Shown: in pieces, positions 14,229 to 22,375 of the stretch | How positions within the stretch are numbered: the stretch's first letter is position 1 | Layout: each line of letters starts with the position of its first letter | Assembly (NCBI GenBank): GCA_965204705.1 | Contig: OZ242006.1 | Coordinates: 5,456,001 to 5,520,000, forward strand | Length of the DNA stretch: 64,000 nucleotides | DNA from: Bin5 sp965204705 | GTDB lineage: Bacteria > Chloroflexota > Anaerolineae > Caldilineales > Caldilineaceae | Direction of reading: 5' to 3' | The notes under the pieces: model-generated | What the model saw: only the letters and a program-made list of their open reading frames with translations | Told to the model about the DNA's origin: nothing | Database searches by the model: none | Translations under genes and position numbers: made by a program

Positions 14229-14275
14229 GGAATTGTATGCTTTAGTGGCATTGGCTATTGCCACTTTATACATCT
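14228..14275 (+). repeat. Inverted copy of the CACTAAAGTATAT repeat
   Basis: GGGAATTGTATGC then TTTAGTGGCATT (14228-14252) is the reverse complement of the repeat family at 15332-15457. It also folds on itself: AGTGGCA pairs with TGCCACT (14259-14265), flanked by GTAT/ATAC. It sits immediately after the rplL terminator, at the left edge of the small cassette. Confidence 0.55.
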
Positions 14276-14281
14276 CTTGCT

Positions 14282-14521
14282 ATGAAGTTGAAGCAAATGT
14301 TGAAGGTTTTCAAGTTCAAATGGTCGGTGCATGGCCTGGGCCTCGTCATGGCGATTGCATTCCTGATCGGAGCAAGCGCACTGATGCCCGGCGGACTGTT
14401 GCAAAGCTCCGATTCCACCAGAGTCCTCGAAGATGGCACGACAGTCCATACCTCTGACCCACCGGGCAAGGACGATCATGGTCCTCCCGGCACAGACACC
14501 TTGCCTCCGTGGGATGAGTAA
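14282..14521 (+). CDS. Small hydrophobic protein of unknown function
   Basis: A 79-residue product begins with a basic stretch (MKLKQMLKVFKFKW), then a hydrophobic segment of about 20 residues (GLGLVMAIAFLIGASAL), then a Pro/Gly/Asp-rich tail (DPPGKDDHGPPGTDTLPP). It could be a single-pass membrane or exported peptide. No strong ribosome-binding site precedes ATG 14282, and codon use is less GC-rich than in neighbouring genes. I do not recognise a family. It lies in a cassette bounded by short repeats. Confidence 0.4.
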   Translation: MKLKQMLKVFKFKWSVHGLGLVMAIAFLIGASALMPGGLLQSSDSTRVLEDGTTVHTSDPPGKDDHGPPGTDTLPPWDE

Positions 14522-14862
14522 GGAGGTCGACGAGAGCAACGTTGCAACCTGCACGGCACGGTGCAGAATGACAACTCCCACGTCGTCCGTATCAGGGGCG
14601 ACGAGAGAAATGAGGTCGGTGAACTCGAATGGAAGAATTACAATCTCCAACCGGGTCAGTTTTCAGCACCGTTCACAACTGCGACATTGACTACATCGGT
14701 TCTCAACACGTCGCCTGGCAATGGGGAGAGACCTTCATCGTCCAACCCAATTGGTGGTCGGCCTACATCCTCAACATGAGGGTCCGTTGTTTGAACCACA
14801 CGCTTCAAGGGAATTCTACGTTCAGATGTTACGGGGAGGCATGGAATTGGGGACCGCAATAG
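14522..14862 (+). pseudogene. Frameshifted remnant of an unknown exported protein
   Basis: Two partial frames look like one protein. The first frame reads NLHGTVQNDNSHVVRIRG...ELEWKNYNLQPGQFS and loses sense near 14670. The next frame continues sensibly as STVHNCDIDYIGSQ...NWWSAYILNMRVRC...CYGEAWNWGPQ to a stop at 14862. There is no good start codon, although GGAGG follows the preceding stop. The Cys/Trp-rich second half resembles a secreted domain. Sequencing error is an alternative to decay. Confidence 0.35.
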
Positions 14863-14888
14863 AAAGTTCGCTACGGCAAAGGAGGCTG

Positions 14889-15128
14889 TTGACGATCCGA
14901 AAATTTTCACCTGTGGTTATGTCCTTGCTTCTGTGGATTCTGCTCGTCACCAGCTGCACCATTGAGTGGCACGACGGCCCAGGGCCTGAAGGACAATCCG
15001 CACCCTTTTGGGCTCATCCAATGGACACTCCTACGCCGACTTCTACACCGACTTCCACACCGACTTCTACACCGACTCCGGCCGCTACGCCAGAAGCGGT
15101 CGGGCAAATGAAGCAGGTTCAAGAGTAA
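14889..15128 (+). CDS. Small putative lipoprotein with Thr/Pro repeat tail
   Basis: AAAGGAGG lies just before TTG 14889. The product (79 aa) has a classic lipoprotein signal: basic TIRKFSPVV, hydrophobic MSLLLWILL, lipobox LVTSC. The rest is a low-complexity linker built from TPTSTPTS repeats, encoded by a short tandem repeat at about 15030-15080. Such linkers are common in Chloroflexota surface proteins. No globular domain remains, so it may be a truncated anchor. Function unknown. Confidence 0.5.
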   Translation: MTIRKFSPVVMSLLLWILLVTSCTIEWHDGPGPEGQSAPFWAHPMDTPTPTSTPTSTPTSTPTPAATPEAVGQMKQVQE

Positions 15129-15331
15129 GACCAACCGGCCAGCCCCCTGTGCGCGAAGGCGCGTGTACCCGCAGGCTGCGATCCTGGCATTTGCCTTCTG
15201 CATCGACGCATTCATAGAAGCGCAAAAGGAGAAGGCGTAGTAGAATACCCTAAGAATGACGAAAAGGGGCGCAAGTACACGCTCTACGATTACATAACTT
15301 GGCAGCGCCGTCTTATTCGTCGTTCGTGGTG

Positions 15332-15457
15332 GCACTAACAATATAATCCCCGCTACTAAAGTATATTTGCCCCACTAAAGCATATAATTCCCCTGATGAG
15401 TATGATGAGCGATTTTCTTTTCTTCCCTCCCTAATGCCACTAAAGTATATGAGCCCC
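15332..15457 (+). repeat. Cluster of four 21-bp repeats (CACTAAAGTATAT family)
   Basis: Copies begin at 15332 (cactaacaatataatcccc, degenerate), 15353 (ctactaaagtatatttgccc), 15372 (ccactaaagcatataattcc) and 15437 (ccactaaagtatatgagccc). The consensus is ACTAAAGTATAT-NN-GCCCC. An inverted copy lies 1.2 kb upstream at 14228-14252. The rest of 15129-15520 holds no gene I can support. Confidence 0.6.
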
Positions 15458-15531
15458 TTTTTTTCAGGGTTCTGGCGGAGAGGCGCACCGCTGCGAAGAA
15501 GGCGCACCGGTCGGTGAGGCATGTTTTTGGC

Positions 15532-15625
15532 GGGGGGCGTTGCGGGGGGAGTCCCCCCGCACAAGGGAGGGCCGAAGGCCCGACCGCACAACTGCAGTGG
15601 TTAGTGGTCAGTGATCAGTGGTCAG
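15532..15625 (+). repeat. Dispersed GC-rich repeat, copy 1
   Basis: The block runs from GGGGGCGTTGCGGGG through CCCCGCACAAGGGAGGGCC and GAAGGCCCGACCGCACA to ACTGCAGTGG plus GTCAG direct repeats. A second copy, almost identical in its central 36 nt, lies at 44323-44417, after the CRISPR array. GGGGGGA/TCCCCCC and GGGCC/GGCCC can form hairpins. It looks like an intergenic repeat family of this genome. Confidence 0.7.
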
Positions 15626-15805
15626 TTACTGCGGCAGTTGATTGGGGATGGTTGTGAAGAGGAGAGAGAAGAGAGAAACACCTTATGTCGCTTCAATCTG
15701 CGTCGCGAATTGGTTGTGACTGCAACATTGCCTGTTTTCCGGCCCGCGCGATGGGGCGCTACGAATCGACACAAAAATTGGGATACACCCAAATTCAGGG
15801 AGTGC

Positions 15806-15834
15806 TTGTCCGCCGATAGGCGGTGTGATAAAAT
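15806..15834 (+). promoter_or_regulatory. Promoter of holB-ricT
   Basis: TTGTCC (15806-15811), 17 bp, TAAAAT (15829-15834) lie 40 bp before the holB start. Spacing is ideal and both hexamers are good matches to the housekeeping consensus. Confidence 0.6.
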
Positions 15835-15873
15835 TCCGCGATATCTCGCTACAAAGGGGAGAGGGAGATACAC

Positions 15874-16893
15874 GTGGCTGAAGGGCCGGTCGTAGGCCAT
15901 CAGTGGGCCGTCCAACTGTTGCAGAATGGTATCCGGCATGACAGGCTGCGCCATGCCTATCTGTTTGTGGGCGCGGCCCAGCTGGGCAAGTCGACCCTGG
16001 CCCGCAGCTTTGCCCAGTCGCTTTTGTGCAAGGAAGCGGTCGGCGGGCGGGCATGCGCGAACTGCCGCTCGTGCCGTCTGATGCAGACGGGCAGCCATCC
16101 CGATTTCATGTTGCTGCCGCCGACGGACCGCGAGGGAGAGCCGGACAGGGAGAACGGTCTTCATCGCGCTGAACAGGCGGCGGACATCGTTCGTCAGGCG
16201 ATGCTGCACCCGATGGAGGGGCGGTACAAGGTCTTTCTGATACAGGACGCGCACAGAGCTCACGTCAGCTTCGCCAATAAACTGCTGAAGACTCTGGAGG
16301 AGCCGCCGCCGCACGTAGTCCTGTGTCTGACCGCGCTGGATCGGTCGGCTCTCTTGCCGACGATCGTGAGCCGTTGCCAGGTTCTGGCATTGCGGCCGCT
16401 TGGGGAGCAGGTCATGGAGGATGCGCTGCAGTCGCGCTGGGGCGCGTCGGCGCAGCAGGCGGCGCTGCTGGCACGATTGGCGAACGGCTGCCTGGGCTGG
16501 GCGGTTGACCAGCTCGAACAGGCGGAGCCGCTGGCGGAGAGGAACGAACGGCTGGCGGAGCTGCAGGCGCTCAGCCGGAGCAGCCGGGTAGCACGCCTTG
16601 CATTTGCACAGAAGTTGGCGGCGGCGCGCAACCAGACTAGACTGTTCGCATTGCTTGCGCTGTGGACGAGCTGGTGGCGCGATGTGATGCTGGCCCAGTC
16701 CGGCTGTCTGGAGCAGTGCGCCAATATCGATTTGCTGGACACACTCGCGGATGCGGCCGGCGACTTTCGCCCTGTCGATGTCCAGGCCTATCTGCGTACG
16801 TTAAGCCGTATCGAGGGTTACCTGCGGCATACAGTCAATACAGGGCTGGCTCTGGATGTGCTTCTGCTGCAGATGCCGCGGCCAAGCGCCTGA
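15874..16893 (+). CDS. holB: DNA polymerase III subunit delta'
   Basis: A clamp-loader subunit (339 aa). It has an AAA+ fold with GAAQLGKST (P-loop), a zinc module (C-ANC-RSC-RLMQTGSHPDF), the delta'-type LLKTLEEPPPHVVLCL segment and the SRC motif carrying the arginine finger (SRCQVL). The start is GTG at 15874 after GAGAGGGAG. ricT follows 65 bp downstream, the same pairing seen as holB-yaaT in Firmicutes. The P-loop is intact here, whereas many delta' proteins are degenerate. A DnaX subunit is unlikely given the length and lack of a C-terminal extension. Confidence 0.88.
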   Translation: MAEGPVVGHQWAVQLLQNGIRHDRLRHAYLFVGAAQLGKSTLARSFAQSLLCKEAVGGRACANCRSCRLMQTGSHPDFMLLPPTDREGEPDRENGLHRAEQAADIVRQAMLHPMEGRYKVFLIQDAHRAHVSFANKLLKTLEEPPPHVVLCLTALDRSALLPTIVSRCQVLALRPLGEQVMEDALQSRWGASAQQAALLARLANGCLGWAVDQLEQAEPLAERNERLAELQALSRSSRVARLAFAQKLAAARNQTRLFALLALWTSWWRDVMLAQSGCLEQCANIDLLDTLADAAGDFRPVDVQAYLRTLSRIEGYLRHTVNTGLALDVLLLQMPRPSA

Positions 16894-16958
16894 CAGGCGT
16901 GCAGCAGCGCGCAGGCAGAGGCAGTGCCCGTTACGGCAGCGATCATGGAGAATCTACT

Positions 16959-17828
16959 ATGCCCACCGTAGTCGGAGCTCAATTCAAGCCCGTTACGAAG
17001 ATATACTTTTTCGATCCGGTTGACCACACGGATCTGGCGCCGAAAGATTATGTAATCGTGGATACGGTCAAAGGCCGGGATCTGGTGCAGATCGTTCAGG
17101 GGCCACACGATGTTCCCAGCAGCGAAATCGTCGGCGATATGAAGCGGGTCGTTCGCCGGGCGACGCCATGGGACCTGCTGCAGAAGGACCTGTGGAAGGA
17201 GAAGCAGGCGGAGGCGGTGTCGGTCTGCCGCGAGAAGGCGAAGGCGCACAAATTGGACATCAAGGTGCATCGCTGCGAATACAACTACGAGGGCGGCAGG
17301 CTGACCGTCTACTTTGCGGCGGAGCAACGGGTTGATTTCCGCGCGCTTGTGCGCGATCTGGCCCGCACTTTTCACACGCGCATTGAAATGCGGCAGATCG
17401 GCGTGCGGGACGAGGCCAAGTTGCTGGACGGCGTGGGCAAGTGCGGCCGCCAGCTCTGTTGCACGAGCTGGCTGCGCGAGTTTGCCTCGGTAAGCATTCG
17501 GCAGGCGAAAAACCAGCAGCTGCCTCTGAATCAGGACGAGATCAGCGGAGTCTGCGGCCGGCTGCTCTGTTGCCTTTCCTATGAGGATCCGCTTTACAAG
17601 AAGGCAAACAGGAAGATGCCTAAGGTCGGCGCCGAGGTGACGACGCACCAGGGCAAAGGCCGGATCCGACACCTGCACCCGCTTAAGGAAAGCGTTACGG
17701 TTCTGCTTGAGAATAACGTTATGGCGGAGTTCGAACTGTCAGAACTGATAACGGGGAAGAAGGAAAAGGACGGTGGCTGCGGCACCTGCGGCGGCTGCAC
17801 CGTCAAGCGGCGCGCGGGCGAGGAGTAG
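16959..17828 (+). CDS. ricT: PSP1/RicT-family protein (YaaT-like)
   Basis: The PSP1 domain protein (289 aa) belongs to the RicT/YaaT family, which in Bacillus joins RicA and RicF in an Fe-S complex affecting RNase Y-dependent mRNA maturation. The conserved block CGRQLCCTSWLREF...GVCGRLLCCLSYE supplies the Cys residues. A Cys-rich tail (GGCGTCGGC) is an additional potential metal site. ATG 16959 is chosen, with GGAG 8 nt upstream. rny is the next gene, convergent, which fits the functional link. The role here is inferred from the family. Confidence 0.85.
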   Translation: MPTVVGAQFKPVTKIYFFDPVDHTDLAPKDYVIVDTVKGRDLVQIVQGPHDVPSSEIVGDMKRVVRRATPWDLLQKDLWKEKQAEAVSVCREKAKAHKLDIKVHRCEYNYEGGRLTVYFAAEQRVDFRALVRDLARTFHTRIEMRQIGVRDEAKLLDGVGKCGRQLCCTSWLREFASVSIRQAKNQQLPLNQDEISGVCGRLLCCLSYEDPLYKKANRKMPKVGAEVTTHQGKGRIRHLHPLKESVTVLLENNVMAEFELSELITGKKEKDGGCGTCGGCTVKRRAGEE

Positions 17829-17989
17829 GTCGCCGCGGGCACGGCGGGTTAGGGAGAGCAGACAGGTTCGGCGCCCGGCCAGAAGGGGAACGGATACTGT
17901 ACGGGGCCGCTTTGCCGAGACAGCGCCAGTTGTCGATCCGGTCGTGTCAGACCGACCAGGCGAAGTAAGGAGCCGAGACGGGCTGCGGG

Positions 17990-19561
17990 TCAGGTTGCAT
18001 GGGCCACGGCGCGTGTTTCGCGAATGACGGTCACGCGGATCTGACCCGGATATTCCAGGTTGTCCTCGATCGTGCTGGCTATGTTTTTCCCCAGCTCGAT
18101 GACCTGTAGATCGTCGACTTCATCCGGCTGCACGATCACCCGGATTTCGCGGCCGGCCTGAATGGCAAAGGTCTGATTCACCCCCTCAAAGCTGTTTGCA
18201 ATATCCTCCAGGGCTGTCACCCGTTTGATATAGGCTTCGAGGCTTTCGCGGCGGGCGCCCGGCCGGGCGCCGCTGATGGCGTCGGCGGCGGCGACGATGA
18301 CGGCTTCGATCGATTCGGGTTCGACTTCGCCATGGTGGCTGGCGATGCAGTTGACGATTTTGGCATTGAGCCCGTAGCGTTTGGCGATTTCACCGCCGAC
18401 GATGGCGTGCGGACCGTCGATCTCATGGCTGACGGCCTTGCCAAGGTCATGCAGCAGCCCCCCAATGCGGCTCGTGGTTACATCTGCGTGCAGCTCTTCG
18501 GCGATAACTGCGGCCAGATGCGCGGTTTCAATTGCGTGGTAGTACTGATTTTGGCCGTAGCTGGTGCGGAACTTCAGACGACCGAGCAGCCTCTGGATCT
18601 CTCTGTGCAGCCCCTGGGTATTGGTCTCGATCAGGGCCTGCTCTCCGGCCTCCTGAATGACCTGGTTCACCTCTTGTTGGGCGCGCTCCACCTCTTTCTC
18701 GATACGGGCCGGATGGATACGGCCATCGGAAACCAGTTTGCTGAGAGAGATGCGCGCGACCTCGCGTCGTACGGGGTCGAAGTTGCTGATCAGGATGGCT
18801 TCGGGCGTATCGTCGACAACGAGATCGACGCCTGTGGCCTGTTCGATGGCGCGAATGTTGCGGCCCTGCCGGCCGATGATTCGGCCTTTCATCTCGTCGG
18901 ATGGCAGGTTGACAGCGCTGACTGAATATTCGGTGACGTGCTCGCTAGCGATCCGTTCCACGGACAGGGTGATGATTTCCCTGGCGCGGCGTTCGGCGAT
19001 CTCCTGCGTTTCCGCCTCAACCTCGCGAATGGTGCGTGCAAGCTCCTGGCGTGCATTCCTTTCCGCCTCCTGGAGGAGGATCTCTTTGGCCTCATCCTGG
19101 GTCATATGGGCGACGCGCTGCAGCTCTTCGTTGCGCTGTTGTTCGGCGGCTTCCAGTTCGGTGGCACGTTTGTCGAGGCCGCTTTCCCTCTGATTCAGTT
19201 TGCGTTCGCGGTCTTCCAGCTGATCGACCCGTTTATCGATCTGCTCCTGACGGTTACGCAGCCGGCTTTCACTACGGTCCAGATCTCTGCGCTGGCGGGT
19301 GCGTATGGCATCCAGTTCGTTGCGTATACCTACTTCCTCTTCCCTCAGGGCCAGCTGCTGGCGTTGAACTTCTGCCTCGGCTTCTTTAAGAATCTGGTCC
19401 GCTTGCGACTCCGCGCCCTTGACAGCGAGTTCCTGCCGCTCCTTCTCTTGTTGGGCGCCGGATGTCAACCCGCGCCCATAGGCATAATAGATCAGATACG
19501 CGACGATGGCCGCGCCAATCAAGGCCGCGACGACTATGATAACTACGACTAACAAGTCCAT
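17990..19561 (-). CDS. rny: Ribonuclease Y
   Basis: RNase Y (523 aa) is a membrane-anchored endoribonuclease that starts mRNA decay. The N-terminus is a transmembrane helix (LLVVVIIVVAALIGAAIVAYLIYYAYG), followed by a long charged coiled coil (about residues 40-200), a KH domain (GRIIGRQGRNIRAIEQATG) and an HD phosphohydrolase domain with LLHDLGKA and IASHHGE. Length matches the family. It ends the recA-recX-rny series on the minus strand and is convergent with ricT. Confidence 0.96.
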   Translation of the reverse strand: MDLLVVVIIVVAALIGAAIVAYLIYYAYGRGLTSGAQQEKERQELAVKGAESQADQILKEAEAEVQRQQLALREEEVGIRNELDAIRTRQRRDLDRSESRLRNRQEQIDKRVDQLEDRERKLNQRESGLDKRATELEAAEQQRNEELQRVAHMTQDEAKEILLQEAERNARQELARTIREVEAETQEIAERRAREIITLSVERIASEHVTEYSVSAVNLPSDEMKGRIIGRQGRNIRAIEQATGVDLVVDDTPEAILISNFDPVRREVARISLSKLVSDGRIHPARIEKEVERAQQEVNQVIQEAGEQALIETNTQGLHREIQRLLGRLKFRTSYGQNQYYHAIETAHLAAVIAEELHADVTTSRIGGLLHDLGKAVSHEIDGPHAIVGGEIAKRYGLNAKIVNCIASHHGEVEPESIEAVIVAAADAISGARPGARRESLEAYIKRVTALEDIANSFEGVNQTFAIQAGREIRVIVQPDEVDDLQVIELGKNIASTIEDNLEYPGQIRVTVIRETRAVAHAT

Positions 19562-19705
19562 ATCCGAACCCCTTGGTTTGGATGCGCACAGCTTGCAATG
19601 TCTGTGGCTGCGCCGGTTGGATGCAGGCGTATCCCTATCTTCTTGCCATTCATACGCCGGAACCCTTGTAGGTTATTGTAATATTCAGTGGCCAAGCCAT
19701 TCAGG

Positions 19706-20401
19706 TTACGCTTCCCACCGTTCCTCGCGGCCGGCGCGGGTGGGGACGCGCGCTTGTTCCAGCTCTTGCCAGATACGGTCGATCACGTCCCGGGCCACTT
19801 CCCAGTCAAATCCCCGGCGCTGCAGAAAGCTGCCCATTTTGCTGCGAAAGCGGGCAGGGTCGGTCTCCTCTCGCCATCTGTACAGACGGCTGCGGGCAGC
19901 GGCTTCGCAGGCCGAAGTTGCGTCACTCAGTTCATCGATAATCGCTTGGGCCACGCAATCGTCGACACCCTTTTGGCGCAACTCGTATCGCAGTGCCCTC
20001 GGTGCAACGGGTCGGAATCGGTTGCGTTGCTCCACCCAGAAGCGGGCAAATTCGAGGTCGTCGAGATACTGTCTTTCCAGCAGCTTGGCGATGATCGATT
20101 CGATCTGTGCCGGATTCAGGCGCCGCCCGTCCCTTGGCCGGTAGGCCTGGAGATTGCGTTGCACCTCCAGCTGGCTGCGGGGGCGCACTGCCAGGAAACG
20201 CAGTGCCCTGTTGTAGCCGCGGCTGCGCAGATCGACGGCTTTCAACGCCTTGATCGCCTGCTCGGTGAGCTGCTGGCCAATGCTGAGTTGGGCGGCTTCG
20301 ACCGCCGGCAAGGGGAAGGCATATTCGCCGTCGAGGAAGAGATTGACTCGTTCCTTGTCTCTCTTCTGGAAACGCAGCGCTGTAATCGTTTTACCTGTCA
20401 T
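19706..20401 (-). CDS. recX: Regulatory protein RecX
   Basis: RecX (231 aa from ATG 20401) binds RecA filaments and limits recombination. It is built of three-helix repeats (LRFLAVRPRSQLEVQRNL, LLERQYLDDLEFARFWVEQRNRF, ALRYELRQKGVDDCVAQ), typical of the family, after a basic strand-like N-terminus (ITALRFQKRDKERVNLFLDGEYAF). A longer frame begins upstream but would run through a terminator hairpin, so ATG 20401 is preferred. It is downstream of recA, as in many bacteria. Confidence 0.9.
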   Translation of the reverse strand: MTGKTITALRFQKRDKERVNLFLDGEYAFPLPAVEAAQLSIGQQLTEQAIKALKAVDLRSRGYNRALRFLAVRPRSQLEVQRNLQAYRPRDGRRLNPAQIESIIAKLLERQYLDDLEFARFWVEQRNRFRPVAPRALRYELRQKGVDDCVAQAIIDELSDATSACEAAARSRLYRWREETDPARFRSKMGSFLQRRGFDWEVARDVIDRIWQELEQARVPTRAGREERWEA

Positions 20402-20410
20402 AATCGGCCC

Positions 20411-20499
20411 GAAAAAAAAGTCGCCGTGGTTATAGACCACAGCGACTTGAAAGTCTCAACCGGGTATCGTCTGAGCTTTTCTCAGATCAGGCCATACCC
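20411..20499 (-). promoter_or_regulatory. recX leader with intrinsic terminator (attenuator-like)
   Basis: Read on the minus strand, GTCGCTGTGG pairs with CCACGGCGAC (20446-20437 with 20429-20420; one G-U wobble only on this strand) and runs straight into eight T residues (20419-20412), ending about 10 nt before the recX ATG. Further upstream GGGTAT/ATACCC (20499-20462) encloses TCTGAG/CTCAGA. The two elements together look like an attenuated leader between recA and recX. The remaining 20500-21022 shows no gene. Confidence 0.6.
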
Positions 20500-21022
20500 A
20501 AAAAGGACGCATCAGTGCAGCATTGCGCCTCAGTGAGGGCGATTTTATGTGGACACCTGCTGTTGCATTACACAACGCACCGATTCAAGATCGGCTGGCC
20601 CGCATCGCAAATTGGGGGAGAGTTGCGGAGGGTGGTTGTATATAAGTCTATATATCCGTGTCAACAGCCGGCTTTACATCGACACTCGTAATGACATTCG
20701 ATCCGCCACTGGCGATCAACGTTCAAGAGAACGTCTGCCACACTATCTGTTCAGCTGTATCAGCGACCCAGGGCATCCCCTGATAAGATGGAGTAAATGA
20801 GTTTTGGGTGCTGTCCTAGTTTTGGCGGTAGTGTGTCTGCACAAAATCGCGTCCAACTTGAGAGCGCTGTGGTCAGCGTTTTCAATTGTTGCAACACGTG
20901 CGACGTTTGAAATCTATCGGTGTATAGTGAACTCCTGTGCAACTCTGCACATTAAGGAACAAGAAAGATAAATTCAGCGCATAGAGCCTGCACTGAGTAT
21001 GTCGTCCTGTACCGGGACATTG

Positions 21023-22045
21023 TCAGGCCTGGACCTCGTCTCCATTGGAGCGGGCCGGGAGTCCTGTTCTGTCCCTGATGATGCTGTCGATCTGTGAGGC
21101 TATCTCCGGATTCTCGCGCAGGCGCTTTTTGGCGGCTTCACGTCCCTGTCCGAGCAGGTCATCGCTATAGCGGTAGAAGGCGCCGCGCTTTTCGACGATG
21201 TCGAACTCGACGCCCAGGTCCAGCAGGTCTCCGTGCGTGCTGACGCCTTCGTTGTACATGATGTCGAACTCCGCCACTTTGAACGGCGCGGCCACCTTGT
21301 TTTTGCGCACCGTCACGCGCGTCCGGTTCCCGATCACGTCACTGCCCTGTTTGATCGACTGGATCCGCCGCACATCCAGACGCACACTGGCGTAGAACTT
21401 CAGCGCCATGCCGCCGGACGTCGTCTCCGGGTTGCCAAACATGATCCCGATCCGCTGACGCAGCTGGTTGGTGAAGATCATGCTCGTGTCGGTCGTCTTG
21501 ACCGCGCCGACCAGCTTGCGCAGGGCCTGGCTCATGAGCCGCGCCTGCAGTCCGACGTGGCTGTCTCCCATCTCGCCTTCGATTTCCGCACGCGGCACCA
21601 GCGCGGCCACACTGTCCACCACTACGATGTCCATGGCGCCTGAACGCACCAGCGCCTCCGCTATCTCCAGGGCCTGCTCGCCTGTGTCCGGCTGCGATAC
21701 GTATAGGTCCTCGACATTGACTCCGATCTTGCGCGCATAGCTCGAGTCCAGCGCATGCTCCACATCCACGAAGCCGCAGACCCCGCCCATGCGCTGCGAT
21801 TCTGCGATGGCATGCAGACACAGGGTGGTCTTGCCCGAGCTCTCCGGCCCATAGACTTCGATGATGCGCCCGCGGGGAATGCCTCCCACGCCCAAGGCTA
21901 TGTCCAGGCTCAGACTGCCGGTTGGGATCGAGGCCACGTCCAGCCGGGTTGCCTCCCCGAGCCTCATGATGATCCCTTCGCCGTAGCGTTTGTTCAGGGT
22001 GGCGAGGGTTGTATCCAATGCTTTCTGCCGACCGGTCTCCGCCAT
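21023..22045 (-). CDS. recA: Recombinase RecA
   Basis: RecA (340 aa) catalyses strand exchange and activates LexA-type cleavage. Walker A GPESSGKT is at residues 66-73, with MDIVVVDSVAALVPRAEIEGEMGD, loop 2 FTNQLRQRIGIMFGNPETTSGG and the basic C-terminal domain. ATG 22045 is chosen because GTGGAG precedes it and the protein then starts MAETGRQKALDTTL; a longer in-frame start adds 21 residues without homology. Transcribed divergently from nothing else nearby, with a likely promoter at 22229-22257. Confidence 0.97.
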   Translation of the reverse strand: MAETGRQKALDTTLATLNKRYGEGIIMRLGEATRLDVASIPTGSLSLDIALGVGGIPRGRIIEVYGPESSGKTTLCLHAIAESQRMGGVCGFVDVEHALDSSYARKIGVNVEDLYVSQPDTGEQALEIAEALVRSGAMDIVVVDSVAALVPRAEIEGEMGDSHVGLQARLMSQALRKLVGAVKTTDTSMIFTNQLRQRIGIMFGNPETTSGGMALKFYASVRLDVRRIQSIKQGSDVIGNRTRVTVRKNKVAAPFKVAEFDIMYNEGVSTHGDLLDLGVEFDIVEKRGAFYRYSDDLLGQGREAAKKRLRENPEIASQIDSIIRDRTGLPARSNGDEVQA

Positions 22046-22228
22046 CGCAAGCTCCACTGCTCTACCGGTTATGGGCCGAATAGAGGGTTCAGAAAAGATT
22101 GATACCACCGTGCCAGTGCTGCGCTGAGTCGGAGGCCGAATCCCTTTACCGCTGCCATAGGGCAGCAGATAATGGCAACCAACTATACGGCTTGGCTACT
22201 CGGTGGCAGAGTGTTGACTCTACATTTA

Positions 22229-22257
22229 AGTGTACTGTATGTGCAAGGAGTATGCAA
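22229..22257 (-). promoter_or_regulatory. Promoter of recA
   Basis: On the minus strand TTGCAT (22257-22252), 17 bp, TACACT (22234-22229) lie about 185 bp upstream of the recA start. I see no clear LexA operator (neither CTGT-N8-ACAG nor a CGAAC-type box) around it. Confidence 0.5.
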
Positions 22258-22297
22258 GCGCTTCAAAACATGGGCGGCCCGGAATGGGGTGAGGAGT

Positions 22298-22375
22298 GGG
22301 CACCCTCGAGGGGTGCCGCTGCGGGCTATTGGGGCGGAGGGAGGGCACCCACTAGGGGTGCCCCTACGGGTTTTT
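22298..22375 (+). repeat. Two GGGCACCC palindromes downstream of dnaA
   Basis: GGGCACCC-tcgag-GGGTGCC (22298-22316) and GGGCACCC-actag-GGGTGCCC (22343-22363) are tandem copies of one palindromic module, each followed by CGGG; the second is followed by TTTTT (22371-22375) on the plus strand. It lies between the convergent ends of transcription from dnaA and the recA promoter. Likely a dispersed palindromic repeat, perhaps limiting transcription across the gap. Confidence 0.55.

Noticed and set aside
20462..20520. Possible TPP-like riboswitch (CCTGATCTGAG) before recX
   Set aside because: The conserved thiamine-sensor arm is missing and recX is not a thiamine gene; similarity is limited to a few bases.
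22229..22257. LexA (SOS) box at the recA promoter, suggested by TACTGTATGTGC
   Set aside because: The second half-site (ACAG) is absent at the required spacing, and no other SOS-box type is clear.
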